Part shown: in pieces, positions 23,101 through 36,200 of the stretch | How positions within the stretch are numbered: the stretch's first letter is position 1 | Layout of the letters: every line of letters begins with the position of its first letter | Assembly: GCA_035582835.1 (NCBI GenBank) | Contig: JAYKAV010003266.1 | Location: 4,421,556 to 4,485,555 of the forward strand | Direction of reading: 5' to 3' | DNA: 64,000 nt | Source of the DNA: Phoebastria nigripes | Taxonomy: Eukaryota > Chordata > Aves > Procellariiformes > Diomedeidae | Translations under genes and position numbers: made by a program | Notes under the pieces: model-generated | Seen by the model: only the letters and a program-made list of their open reading frames with translations | Told to the model about the DNA's origin: nothing | The model's database searches: none

Positions 23101-24259
23101 TGTGCAGATGTTACATATTACCAGCCTTTCTTGCAGGTCTGTAATGTCAGTCCTTTCCCATTTATGGGGCTAAACTTGGCTTCAGGACCCTCCCTTTCTT
23201 CCCAGCCCAAAGAGAAAAGCCAAAGTTGCTTTGGGATATGACAGACACGACAGGACATGTAAAATGCAGCGAAGGCTGTGCTCAGTGTCAAACTGACTGC
23301 TTGCTGTGCACTTGCTTTGGTTTGAATGTGTGCTCAGCGGAGAGGAGGCAGTCTTTGGAAGACTGATTTCACCCACGTACATCTAGAAGACCCTCAATCA
23401 CTAGCAGACACATAGCTACAAGGGTTGTGATGTATGAACAATCAATCTGGGGACCATGCGTGGGTCCCCATCATCTTCCTCAAAGAGGCTGAAGGATGAC
23501 TGTACTCCCCACAAAAAGCAATTGCTATCCAGAGAGAGGATAGNTGTTGGAAACAAGATTTCTCCCCAGTATCAATGGGTTGTGTCGTGCGGGGGAAGCT
23601 CACTTCGGCTGTGTTTAAGAAGATGCAGTCTCTGAGGCTGCCTGCCTGACACCTTTCAACAGTATTAGTTTCACATCAAAAGAAAAAACATTCTCCTCTC
23701 TGCACATCCCAGAGGTGACAACCATCTGGAGGATAGTTAATTATTTGTTACAACAAAAAGACCCATCAGTATGGTGATGGGAGGCTGCAGCTTCTCTATA
23801 AAAATTACAGCCACTAGCATGCAGGAAAGAAAAACGAGACCCACTAGCTGCAGATGATAACGCACACAGGTCTTTTAGTTCTTATGTAAAGGAGTCCAGG
23901 CTCTTCCTTTCTAGTCTCACATCTTAAAAGTTGTCTCTGCCCTCTCCCATAGCCCTTAACTTCGGGACGAGTGAGGGACTGCCAGTATCATAGTATCTCC
24001 TGTTTGAACAGAAGGGGCGGATGATGGGGATGACAGTGGCACAGTGTGAATTGGCAGGGCTTGGGGGATGAGGGAGGAAGAAACACCTTTCCTGGTTTAT
24101 TCAGGGCTCCAGCCCCTGGAGTACATTTCTTGGGGTTACCTGCATTTTCCGGAAGTCGCTCTGGGTGAAAAAGGGCACGAAGCCTTCAGTCTGTTCAGCC
24201 AGCATAGACACCACGTACACCAAGAGCAAACTGGCCACCACCTTCTTTGAAACCATCAT
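20148..24259 (-). CDS. MLN: Motilin precursor (preproMotilin, 117 aa, 4 coding exons)
   Basis: Coding exons in transcript order: 24259-24140 (40 codons), 22601-22485 (39), 21076-20968 (36 plus one base) and 20155-20148 (last two codons and stop). All junctions are GT-AG and in frame. The protein starts [20 protein letters not shown], a signal peptide to about residue 26; the second ATG (24256) is the equivalent of the human start. Mature motilin starts at F27 ([14 protein letters not shown]) and ends ERNKGGQ before the dibasic K50-K51. The rest is the motilin-associated peptide, with the conserved RQLEKY...LLAEML block. Motilin is a secreted gut peptide of the ghrelin/motilin family that drives smooth-muscle contraction through MLNR. 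Human motilin precursor is 115 residues with the same five-exon plan. The peptide has one extra Gly relative to the usual 22-residue form. Confidence 0.93.
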
Positions 24260-26291
24260 GAGAGTCTGAACGACAGAGGAAAGAAGATACCAGGGTGATA
24301 GTGGCGAGGGCCATTTGACAAGAAATCACTTTGGCTTTCGATCAGCTGCAATCTAATTTATCCACCAGCTAACTAGAGGTATGTTTACTCTTCCAGTTGC
24401 TCCTGAGCTGAGAATAGAAGTGTCTTGACTGACAATTCTCCTCTCAAACCTTTTTCTGTAAACAGATTTGTTCTTGAGCAATATCTCCAGAGACTTCAAG
24501 CCCAGCCTTTCAGTACTGTTAAAGACTCCCTCTGTTCTGCAAGCTTTAGCCCTCNAGCTGTACTGGTTTAAGACCCACACACATCCAGAGCAAAACGCTC
24601 CCATCAATTCCACTGACAGCAAGGGAGACAGAGTAATGCTGTAAGAGAGAAAAACCTTAAGACAGATGTTTTGTTAAATTTTGTTTTCATATTCCTCACC
24701 CCTGAAAACCTGCCTTGATGGACTGAATCTTTTAATAAGCTTCACTGGGTCCAAGAGAGCTGGGAAGGGCATTTGCCAGCCTGGCTCCATAAGAACCTAG
24801 TAAAAAGGGCTTTAAAAACTACCTTCTGAAGTGATTCAACAGCGACTTCANGTCAGAAGGGGACTTAACATAAACATTAAATGTTCTCTTTAAATATTAA
24901 AATATTCTCTCTGGACGAATTTAATGAAGTCTGGTCCCACAGCTTAACTACTCTACCTGATTGGAGCCTGATCCTTAATTAGTTTCAGAAACCTCTTGGT
25001 TTGGATGATATTGAAAAGACATTGTTAGGTCAAATTTGACCCCTAAATTAGATTTCCCATAAATATCAGCTAGTATTGAACCGAAGGCCAGTGGAAGTTA
25101 ATAAATATTCCCTTTCCGTAGCACTTGCCAGTCACATCCCTCCGCTGTGTGCCAGGCCAGGGGAGGGCTGACAGCGAGCTAAGGCGACTGTAGCCCCTCT
25201 CCTCTCCCTTGGCACTGCTTAGGGCAGCACCGGTGCCATCTCCCCCCTGCCCACCCACACTGGGTCATCAAAGCTATCAGCTGCACTGGGACATCGCCCT
25301 GGGTGACCCAGCCAGATGTTTGCTGCAGTGATCAAAAGGGGATTTCTCAGGCTCTCCCCTTGTAATGCAACGTGTTGATATACATATGTGCTGATAACAT
25401 GGTGTTATCTCAGTAGCATCAATCTTTTGTGCCTTTTCATTCATTCTATCACCGCAATAAAATACTGCCATATACAAAGAAATAAACCCCGTCGCCTCCT
25501 TCATCTCTTATTGACTATCCCTTTGTGAATTGCTTCGCTCCCTCTTCCCCCGGAGAAACACCCCCACACATTACTCCAGTCAAAAACTGTTGTTTCTGAA
25601 TGTCCCTTCCTTATTTTGTAAGCAGGACATGTCTTTCAGACCTGAGATCTCTAGCTCAATGCCTCTCCAGGCAGNTATGTACTTTGTTGTTAGTGAATTT
25701 GCTTCCCAGCCACAAAGAGAAAGCACAAAGCAGGAGGATCCCAAGTTCAGCATCAGCATAACAAAGTACTGCAGTCGCATGGGGCTGGGTGCAGCATTGC
25801 CCAGCTCTGCTTATGCCTGCGCAAAATGGGGTGAAATGCCAATTTGGGGGCAGGAGGGGTGAACATCCACCTGGCACCGGTGCGAGCACAGTGACAAGAG
25901 AGTACGTTTATCTACCGAGCTCTCTTCCAAAAAAAAATCAAATCATTACTGTCAATAGGAACTGTCTGTGACTCATTTTCTGTCTGTTCAAAGCAGCTCC
26001 CCGAGTGCAGAGGGCACCCAGGGCTCCCTGCGCCTCTGCAGCACGCTTCGGTGTCCGCTGGGCGCTCACGACAAGCAGGGAGGCAGGAGCTGGTGGAACT
26101 GATGCTCCCATAATGGGGGATGAACAGAAAGCACCCTTCCCCTTGTTTAAGCATCGATTTTGTTTCCTCTTTCTTGTCAGAGCTCTCTCTGCTGAAGCCA
26201 ACATGTGCTGGTAACACCAGCACCTATCTGGGCACCCATGAAGCGCCCACCCCACCAAGCTTGCAAATGGGAGCAGAGACCAAGCACCTAC

Positions 26292-26352
26292 CTGCTGAGC
26301 GCAGCCACGGGATGCTGGAGGTCAGACCTCTTCTTGCTCCTGTTCACGCCTG
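26292..26352 (-). other. MLN: MLN noncoding first exon (5'UTR)
   Basis: About 30 bp downstream of the TATA box the minus strand has a short segment without an ATG, ending GCTCAGCAG at 26292 and followed by the strong donor gtaggt. It joins the acceptor cgttcag before the coding exon, which begins at 24265 with six 5'UTR bases before the ATG. A noncoding exon 1 is the known plan of the human gene. The transcription start is placed only by distance from the TATA box. Confidence 0.75.
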
Positions 26353-26377
26353 GGTGCTCCTGCTGGGTTTCCCACCC

Positions 26378-26385
26378 TTTATATA
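26378..26385 (-). promoter_or_regulatory. MLN: MLN TATA box
   Basis: Minus strand reads ACACATATATAAAGGGTGGG, a canonical TATATAAA followed about 30 bp on by the inferred noncoding exon. A focused TATA promoter fits a tissue-restricted gut hormone gene. Confidence 0.75.
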
Positions 26386-26599
26386 TGTGTACAGGCACCA
26401 ATGTGTGATCACTTACCTGCGCAGGTGCCCACACTTCCAGCGGACCTGACGAACGGCTACCTGGCATGCATGGAAACAGGTNTGCCAGACAGGGAACGTT
26501 GTTATCTGCATTGGATTTTTAAGAGTTTCTCGTTTCCAGGAAGATTCCCTTTCCTCCCTCCCCAGGCTTCTGTCTTAAGGCTGGCAGCTGTTCTCAGTG

Positions 26600-26805
26600 G
26601 GTCCCAGAGCTGGACAGGGGATCTCTCCCTGCCTCAGTTTCCCCATCTATAAGATGGAGAAATTCCTCTCTCCCAGCTTGTCTTTTTAGATCGTGAGCCC
26701 TCCAGGATAAAGTGTTTATGATGTGAGTGTACCAGCGGTAAAACAATGCCTATATCTTAATTATATTTCTACTGTAATGTGGACAAATCGCAATAATAAC
26801 AATGT
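26600..26805 (+). repeat. Ancient amniote SINE (MIR-related, tortoise/archosaur tRNA-SINE type)
   Basis: The segment runs through CCTCAGTTTCCCCATCTATA, a TTTAGATCGTGAGCCCTCCAG motif equivalent to the family's TTAGATTGTAAGCTCTTTGG, a GTGTACCAGCGGTAAAACAAT motif equivalent to GTACAGCGCCTAGCACAAT, and an ACTGTAATGTGGACAAAT-CGCAATAATAACAAT tail. This is the order of a widespread old sauropsid SINE. The 5' end is unclear. Confidence 0.7.
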
Positions 26806-27059
26806 TGCCACAAAATAAGCATAATGCAGAATGAAGTTTGACCCACCAGCATTACAAAAAGCATAGATTTAACATAATAAATCCCCTGGCAGGATCTAGA
26901 GCTAAATATTAAAATAATAAATAAAACTATACATGCTAAATCTATCACCAAAAAGCTTTATAAACTGAGCAGACAAGTGGGGAGATATCAAAGCAGTCCG
27001 GGGGATTTATCTGTCCATTTTGAGTCTCCATGTGGCCCCTTTTACCATCATAACTGGAC

Positions 27060-27245
27060 ATCTCACAGTCCTGGACACACTGATCCCCCTCAGGGACACA
27101 AAATTGTGCACTGACATCTCTCTCCAGACAAATGAGGTGCAGAGAGAGCAAGTGACTTGCGTAAGATCTCATCTTTGGTCTCCCAAGACCATCAGACAGG
27201 CGCTGATGTTGGAGGGTTTGGGATCAGGCCAGAAATGTCCTGGTG
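27060..27245 (+). repeat. Possible MIR fragment
   Basis: The core GAGGTGCAGAGAGAGCAAGT then GACTTGCGTAAGATC at about 27134-27168 resembles the MIR segment GAGGCACAGAGAGGTTAAGT then AACTTGCCCAAGGTC. Flanks are too diverged to set ends. Confidence 0.45.
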
Positions 27246-30200
27246 CTTCTCACAGATGGGTGGCTACGTGCGAGGAAACCTGAGAGCAACCAGCCGAAAG
27301 CAGGTGAGATGCAAGAGGAAAAAAATGAGTTGGGGAAGCAATTAAATCCTCCTGCATCAAATGGCTTTATGGGGTGTTATAGCAGGGGTGTGCAGTGGCA
27401 TTCCTGCCTGGCTGGTTGAAAACTAAGCACTGGCAGTATTTACTGGAGACAAGGGGAAAAGAGCTATTGTCCAAGCCTGTAAAATGGCTTTTCTCACCTA
27501 GCTCTATCGCAGCTAGTCAATACGATGTGTACACACTGCACTGCACGTTGGTCCTCACAAGGGACTTGCTGCTGTCACTACAGTCAATAACGCTCGATTT
27601 GGGCCAAACCCCTCCTTAAAAAATGTGGCCATCACTAAGATGCTTCCCAGATCCCTGTGCATTTACTGCAACTTATCACCAGGCAATGAAGTGGTCATAG
27701 CTATAAAACTTCCAGAGAGGTCAACATAGTTTTTCTCCCTGGGACCATGTGTATGTGTGTTGATGAAAAGGACATTACACAACAGGTTATTTTTTTTTCC
27801 CCCTCCCTTTGCTAAAGAATCTGCACAAAGCCCATTTGACACCGGTTCTCATTTTAATTGACTTTTCCAGTATTTTTTGCATGGTTATGATGGATGCAGC
27901 TGACGAGTCAGCAGATGGTGTTGGGAAGTGACAAATTAATTACCAAGAAAGGTCACTTTTTCAAAGCACTAAACTTTCCCATGTCTTGTCCCCTTTTACC
28001 TCCAAAATGTGGCTGGCTGGCAGGTTTCCCATCCATCTGCGATGAAGCTTTCTGCATTGGAAAGGACAAACTTTAAAATAAAAAGGGAAGATGAAAATTA
28101 ATCATATCTGTATTAGTTGGATGCTGTCTGCCAGGTTCACCTCTTAATTATGCAGGAGTACTCAAAAAGGAAAGGAAATGGAGAGCTTAAAAAAAGGGAC
28201 TTGACTGCAAGACTTCTTCAGTGGAAGCACCAGAGTGGGTGGGAGCAATAGGCACCTTTTTGCTCTAGGTTTGCCCAGTCCATAAAAGCAGCTTTTGGCA
28301 TGTCCCCGTTGCCAATGCAAAATGAGGATAAATGAAAATAAAAATCACAGCTGGAAATCTCACTCCCTAGCATTATAATGCAAAAAAATCTGTCCTGCTG
28401 CAGTCCCTGTAACCATTTGCAATCTGCAGGCCCCCTGAAACTCTCCCTGTTTCATGAAGCAAAATTGTGGCAGAGGTTAGAAGCTTAACAAAAATACGAT
28501 GTACAAAATGGAATTGCTTGCAGTTCTGCTCGTACCTAAAGTTAAATGCTTGCCATAATTGGGAGTAATTTTAACAGGAAACTGGCAGTAGTAGTAAAGT
28601 CCATTAAGCCATGCATCAATTGCAGTGTCAAGGAATCAAGGGAAAACGAGCTCCCTGTGCCAGCGACGCTGAGCATTTGTCTCCATGTCCTGTACTTTTC
28701 CCTTCAAGTCGCTCTGTGCTTGGGGTATTTTGGCAAGTGGGTTGCATAAAAAAAAACAGGAGATAGAAACCAATGCGAGTCTGAAGCTGAATTTTAGCTG
28801 TAGGCTAACACAGTGGGCAGAGAGCACGCGGGGAGAGTGTGAAGGACTGAAATCCTGCACTGCCGCTCTGCCTGACTCTTGGTCAGGCATTGGGGTGTCC
28901 CCCAGCAAAGCTTCCAATTTCGGGGTGAGCGTCAGAGCCGTAACACTAGCCCTGACAGCCACAGTGGGCCAAATCACCCTCTCTTTCCCCATATCCAACA
29001 ACCTCCTTGGATGGGGCTGACACATCTGAGAAGGGAGGACATGCCTTCGTGCATGTCCAGTTTGCTCTCACAGCCCCACCAGATCCACAGCAGCCATCAG
29101 GCTTGGAAAAAATGTGTCCCCCAGCCCCAGTTTCCCTTCCCAATGCTCACAGGAATAGCTATTTCACTCTGCTCACATTAAATTGTATTTGCTTGGAGTC
29201 AGATGGGTCAAAAACGCAGCGCATGCTCTGCTGAATTGAACGTCTGCAGTCACACAGCTGAAGTCGATGTGGGTGAGGAGTTCATTTTAGGCTCCCTGCT
29301 TTGGAAGTAGGAGCAGAAAGCTCTTTCTCACAGCCCAGGCACCATCCTCCAGCTGCTGTCTCTGCATGGACGCATTACAGATTTAGCAGGCGCTGCTGTC
29401 TCTGGCTGCCGAACGTTCCTAATGAATAAAGCACCCGTGGCAAATTTTAATGCAGTTTTCAAAATATTAACACTAGATAAATATTTGAAGAATCACAGGC
29501 TTAAAACACATGTTAATTTGCAGCATAAATATTTTAAGGGTGCAGACTTCCCCCTCCCGTCCCCACGCTCGCCTGGCGCCCACTTCAATTTCTCCCCACT
29601 GCTCGGCGGTGTAATTCACGGTAATTCACGGCTGCACCATCGGGCTGGGCGAGAATCAATAGCAAGGATTTAACTCCTGCTGACTCCCAAAAACAGTTTA
29701 TCCTCCTGGTTCTAGCAGCAAATAATGATCTCTTAGATTAATGGGGAATTTGTCTCGCGTTGTTTCTCCCTCCTCCCACTCTGCCTGGTTTCTACAGCCA
29801 ACCCAGAGACCGGAGGCTCCTCTTGCTGATGGCAGTGAGCTGTGGATAAGGTGCCGGTCAGACATGGAGAAGGAGGTGAAGGTTTGGATGTGCAGCAGAG
29901 GGTAGGGAGAGTCCCACCGCTCACCTTTCAGAGGCAGCGATCTCAGTTTTACCTGCAAATGCAATGCTCTGTAGCTCTTCAGCACCAACATCTCCAACAG
30001 ACCCCAGATGGAGCAGCATCTTTGCAGCAGACCCATCCCCAGGGCCATCATGACGATTTACATCCTCAGCAGCTCGCTGAGCTCCTCTGGGTCTGCAATG
30101 TACCTGCAAGAGCTTCCCACAGGCATTTAAAGCCTGACAAATGAGTGCTGCACTCCGTAACACCAAAGCCTCTCTGGAAACCAGCCCTGAGGTGACCTGG

Positions 30201-33200
30201 ACACCCCAAAATTGGGGACACCTGGAAATTCTGCCTGCTGCCTCAGTTTCTTCATGGAAGGATAGAAGGACAAAAGAAAGAGGAAAGCACATGTTTCTGA
30301 CCATAGCCTGGATGGATTTAGCTTCTCTGCTAAGTGTCCTATCCCATAACAATTGTCTTCCATCGGAATTAGAAAAAAAAAAATTTNAAAAAAAATCCCT
30401 TTTTTTATAAAACAGATTTCTGTGCTTATACAAACTTTCTAGTCTCTCAAACAAGATAAAAAATAAACAAGAGAAAAATGTTTCCTTGCTTTGTTTTTCT
30501 TCATTTTTGGTCACTCCTTTGCCATTCTCTCCCCAATCTGGAACAAGTGAAGAGAGAAAGGAGAGGAGGTGAGAAAACAAGATGGGATGCATCTCATCTG
30601 TTTCCATTTTGGTTTTCAAATCCAAACCACCGGGTTTTCACTTGAAGGCTCAGGAATATTTTTAGGAATGGTAGAAAAATGCAGTTTCATGCGCAGTGAG
30701 GGGCTGCGGCTGGCTCGTCCCTCGCGGATGCCTGCTCTCCCTTTGCACCCAGCTGCCCTGGCCTCTCGGGATGCTGCAGACGCAGGGCTTGGCTGGCGGT
30801 GACCCAGGGGCAGGCGAGGTGCTGCGGCTGGCGATGGGAGACGCTGCCTGCATCTGATAATCCGAGTCCTGGGCTGAGGCTCTGAGGCAGCGAAATCACT
30901 TAGCATTTCAGAAAAGGAGCTCCCTACCCCACTCACAGGGAATATTTATTAGATTTGATGAAAGAGCAATTTAGCCTTTACACGCACCAGGCACCCACTG
31001 ACCTTTTATTTTCTTACTACCTCCTTTTACCCCCCCTACTGTTCCCGTATCAAACAACAATATATCAGGTTAAGCATAGCAAGACGAAACGCTAAGGCAA
31101 CAAGAAGTGCATTAAATCGCTGCTTTGCAGGGCAGCTTGCACTGTCAAATCAGCAGGAGGATGATGTATGATATTCTTGCTCACACACGGGATGCAAAAT
31201 TCAGTCCTGTGGTCACCGTTGCAGATGAAGTTTGCAGGTAAGCCCTGTCTCGCAGCAGAAGGCAGCGGTTGTTTTGCTGAGAAGGGAAGGGGAGGTAAGA
31301 GCAGTCAGGATCCAACCTCCAGCATTTGCAGTTGTTGTCCATGGAGATTATCCATCCATGGGAGAACCGTAGCATGAAAAGGCATTGCTGTGCTCAGTGC
31401 TGCCAGCCAGAGATTTCCTGATACAGTGGACTGGATTATGCTGGATGCCCAGGATTTATCAGCGCTTTCAATGGAGAGTCACCCTTCTCATTCCAGAAAC
31501 CCTCAGCAGTTAATAGCAGTTTATCTGCAACAGGAGAGAAGAGTTTGCTGCTGCTTTATCTCCTTTCAGACTTTCAAGGCACCAATTCATTCTGCAAGGC
31601 AACAAGGAAACAGGGTCGGATGGCTTCAGGGCGAAAAAGAGACAGCGCACATGGCAAGTCAATGTGCTCGCTGGTGAGNGTTTCTCATGGGAGAAACCTG
31701 GTGATCAGTGAAACACAGCGGCACATCCATCCCGGCTGGGACATGGGGCCAGGAAAACCAAATGGAAAACTCAGACAACAGCAGAAAGATCCACAGAGAC
31801 ATTTGGGCCTGTCCAGCCAAGTCTGATTCCAGCACAGGGCTCAAATTTGATAAAATGCCTGTTTAATCCATGGATATTTTGCTTAGGTGATGAATAGCAA
31901 CCTCAGTGAAAGCCTCTCAACCACAAAGGCTTGAGAGAGCTAAACAGTAAAGACTGGGAATTAAGGAGAATAAATATTAATGAAAGGAGTGGAAACAACA
32001 ATCATTTTTCCAGACAATCCTGCCATTGCTTTGCTCATCTGCTCTTCTCTCGTGCCGTAGGACCACGTGCTCAGGGGGTTCATGCAGAGATGCAACCACT
32101 GCATGAGCAACGCAGAGGCTGGAGGGAGCACATGTTGCATCTGGAAAGGAAAAAGAGGCAGCAAAAGGGAAGGGGACAGGAACTGCAAAAGAAAAGGGTT
32201 GTTGTACCGACGTGGGATTCAATGTGCAATAGGAATTGGTGCAAACCCCTCCACCGGTTTCAGTGGCTGCAGGTCAAGCCCCAAGCGCCGGGGCTTGGCA
32301 CAGCCCAGAGCCAGCGTCGTTACATAAAGGGATGGGGAGAAGGCCAGGGTGGGCTGGATGGAAGAAATGAATCCAATTACAGGATGAAGGGCAAAGGGAG
32401 AGAAAGGACACATTTGGTCTGGAGCAAATCCCTAGAAGGCTTTAAAGCAGGGACAGCAAGAAAAGGACAAAACCNAATTCCAATGCAGGACGCCCAGCTG
32501 CTACCAAGAGGAATAGGGGCCTCAAAATGGGGCAAAAGACAGGGGATGGGGCTCTTCAGCTGGCTGAGAGTGTGGCCAGGGCAGTGACGTGAGGGATTCT
32601 CCCTGGGAGACCCAACGTACCACCAGGACGTGGCTTTTCTGGGAGCTGGAACACCAGGTTGGCTGTTCGTGGTCCTATAGGGACATGGGAGCAAGGAGCC
32701 AGCCCAGGCAGGCCCTGCTGGAAAGCAGAAAACAAGCAAGCAAACCCCAAATTTCCTCTGTACTGTTTCCCAAGAGATTATAAACCAGCTGGCCATGTCA
32801 CAGCAGTCTCCAGGCTTCCACAGAGAAAACCAAGGGCTCTGCACTAGAAATGAAAAAAAAAAAAAATTGACCCAGTTATGACAAAACGAAACAGCATGTA
32901 TAAAGCATCGCTGCAGAGGGCTACGAACATCCACAATAAAGCCCTCAGGAATAACAGGGTTCCANTTCAAATGAGGTTTACAAATTAAAAATAAAAGAGC
33001 TGGATTATTTCTATTTGCCTAAACCCCCTTTTCTGACTGCTCAGCCGTTCTCAAAGCTGGGCCACAGCAGGCGCTGCCGGACACTGCAGAACGAAGGTGG
33101 TGGTGCCGTGCTCTTGCATCCCTCTGGAATTAAATGAAAGCCTTTCTTTTGCCTCTCTGACTTTGCAGTTAAGCACCTGCCACTAGTTGGGCAAAGCAGA

Positions 33201-36200
33201 GCTTGGAGAGAAGAGCTGGAAACAGATCCCTGACTCCCTGTTAACCCCTCCCTAACACCTACCTGGCTCGAATAGCCCATAAACCAGAACAAAATCCAGC
33301 AAGGGTTTGACTGTATTTTGCAAGACAGGAGCAGACAGCATCTTCTCCCTTGCATTGGCCATCACCCTCATCAGAGAATGGCTTGCTCCCCTCGCACAGC
33401 TGCTAACACACAGAGAAATGTGCTTGTGCTGCTTGGATGTGCTGGGCTGTGCTGGCTGCTTGTCCCCTGGTGCTGCGTGGCCGGTGAGACTGTCTTGCAA
33501 ACCTGCCTACTCTGCTAGAGCCCTGGCTTATCACTTAGTTAAAAGTGTTGACAGCACCACACGGAGTGGTGCAGGTTCACAGCTGAGCTGGGATTGCTCA
33601 GCTCCTTGGCAGGAAAATGACAGGTCCCAAAGACTTTCTATCTCTCCAAGGAAATCCTACGGTGCTTGCAGGAATGTTACCTGGATCAGCAGCAGGAGGA
33701 AAAGCCTGGGAGGTGACAGGGACCTGCTTGCTTGCTTGCGAATACCATGCAGATGAGATGAAGTTGGCAGTGGTGAAGCTCTCCCCACTTCCCAGCTGCC
33801 TTCTGGCTCTGGTGCATCCACCCCCTGTGAGGCTGTGCTGGTGGGGAGAGCCTGGAGAAGGAGCTGTGACGGGGAACCTGCACGGAAAACAGGAGCTGGG
33901 ATTCCTCCTGCCCAAAGCCCATGGCTGCAGCCCGTTGGGGGCTGCGAGCAAGGCAGGAGACAGGCTTCCGTGCACCCTTATTTTTTGGAAAAGAAGCAAG
34001 GGCATGGCACAAAGAACCTCCTTCCGCACCACCAGATCCTTGTCCTGGATGGATGCGACCGTGCAAGCCCGGAGGAGCAGCAGGCAGCCGGCCCGGGCAC
34101 GTCGCGGCTGCCGGCAGAGGGCACGGCTGCCTCCTCGGAGCCGCCAGCCGCGGCCGAGTTAATCCCCGCTGAGGGAGGAACGGCCCACCGAACCAAGTTG
34201 TAAATACATCTGTGTCCTCCTTCTCCCTGCCACACATTTAAATCTATTTGATCCACTCTAATGGATTGATCTACAAGTTTGTGCACACACATCCTGCTTT
34301 GGACGGCGCGGCTGGCAGCACCTCGCCCATCACGACCTGTCAGCTCCACTCAGCCTCACCTCCGCCGGGAGCCGCCGGGAACGAATCCAATTACAGGATA
34401 AAGGGTTTTCTTCCCCTCCATATGGTCTCTACAACGCTCCGGCTTTATCTTGCTTTAACCCTTTTCCTGGCGAGGGAGCTTGCAAGCCCGGCATAAGCGG
34501 CTCAGTGCAGCGGCCACGCGTGGCTGCTATCTGATATGGGGAAACGAGGTCTTCCCAGGGCAGCCGGGGGTACCGGGAGGCACCGCAGTATGTGCCTGCC
34601 CACGAGGGAGGAACGAGCCCCTGCAGAAGGGAGATTCAGGGCAGCACATTACAAAACCAGCCAAAAGCACAAAAGCGAGCTCAGCACCGTTTTGCATTCA
34701 GCGTTGGTGCTCATGGTCAAGGTTCAAGGTCCTGTGCATTAGTCCATCACCAGAATTTAAGCACAGATGTTTGCTTTGTGACTGATTGCTATTGCTTTTG
34801 CATTTCTCTACACCTTGCTTTGCAAAGCATTCCCCATGTGCCTTTGGGCAAGTCGTTCCTGTGCCTTTGCCCAAGCAGCAACAAAAAGCCTTGCACAGGG
34901 GATGGGGAGAAGCACGGCAAAGGGCTCCCAGCTGCCACCGCTCCGGGAAACCCACCTCCCCCGGCACATCCGCGTGGTTTCTCTGCCTGTCACTTGAGCC
35001 CAGTGAACCAACNGTATCAGCTCAGTGCAAGTTAGTTATTTGATTATAATTATCATTTCTTGCTTTACACAGGACATGAAAGCCCAGAGCAGCTCAGGGC
35101 TCCATCACGCAATGTGCTGACAAACAATGAATAAGAGACAATCTCATCTCAAAGAGCTTAGCAAAGCAGAAAAAAACTGCAAGAAGGAAGAAAACCCTTC
35201 CTTTTCTTAAGGACAAACACAAAGAAAGCAAGCCTCTCCTCTCGCATTAAATAGGCCCTGAATTTTGCTATTGCCTTCTTTGTCATAGAGTCAGCATAGA
35301 AAACAATTGAGAGCTCTCTGGGAGACAGCCCGTAAAGTTTTCCTGTTAAGAGACACCAAATTAAAGCCATCACTTTCCATTTCTGTGGCAGAGACACAGA
35401 GAGAACCGAGGTTGCATTCAGGACATGTCCTGGAGGAACCAGCTATCCTCTCCGGTGTCATTTTCCTACGCTGAGTTTATTCGAGGCCTTCGGCATTGCT
35501 CCGGCTATGGCTGACCTGCGGAGAGCTCTAAATCCACCAGCCTCAGGGTATCGACCGAAACACCGACCTCAGCTCGCAGGGNGAGAAAGCTGAGTCCATG
35601 AGGACAGCTGGGAAGGGACAGACCCCTGTTAGCACGACAGAGGTGACTTAGGCTTACCTGCTCCGTATTCAGCTCCCAAAAAGGGGAAAGGTCCTGGTCC
35701 AGATCTAGTTGAAGGTCAGGTGAAAGTCCTCTTGGTCCGGTTGTTGGAAATCCTCTGTATAAAAGGTTTCTGGGTACCATGCATGAAGCCAAAGATGCAC
35801 CACAGCTTAGCTGAAAGAGGGAGGGGAGGGGGTTTGCACTGATCAAGGAAAAAATCTCTGTGCAAAAAATACTGCTGATGCTTTCCCCCACCACCCAAAA
35901 CAGACTGTCATTTCACCTCTTCCCTCTTCTCCCCATAGCTGTGCTTCATTTGTACAACTCTACTCTTTAGGAGAAGACGGGACACCGCAAAGACGTGGCA
36001 GAAAGTCTCACAGAGATGGGAGGTGAAAATTACTTTCTGGGAGATGAAAATTAACTTTCCCATAAGATAACCGTGTTTGTATACNAAACCTTGGAGAAGC
36101 ACCAGAGCTTTCAGATGCTGCTGGCACTGACAGCAAGGTCCAAGTCTTTTGAAGGTNGACCATCATAGTGAAACCTTTTAGCTGAAAAGAGTTGCTTTCT

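Noticed and set aside
30230..30290. Possible MIR fragment (GCCTCAGTTTCTTCATGG)
   Set aside because: Only about 18 bases match the MIR core and no further motif follows, so chance is likely.
29921..30625. 234-residue minus-strand ORF
   Set aside because: It spans a poly-A/poly-T stretch with an undetermined base and has no recognisable domain.
31931..32587. 218-residue plus-strand ORF in the MLN-RH2 interval
   Set aside because: It crosses an undetermined base, has low-complexity charged composition and no family resemblance.
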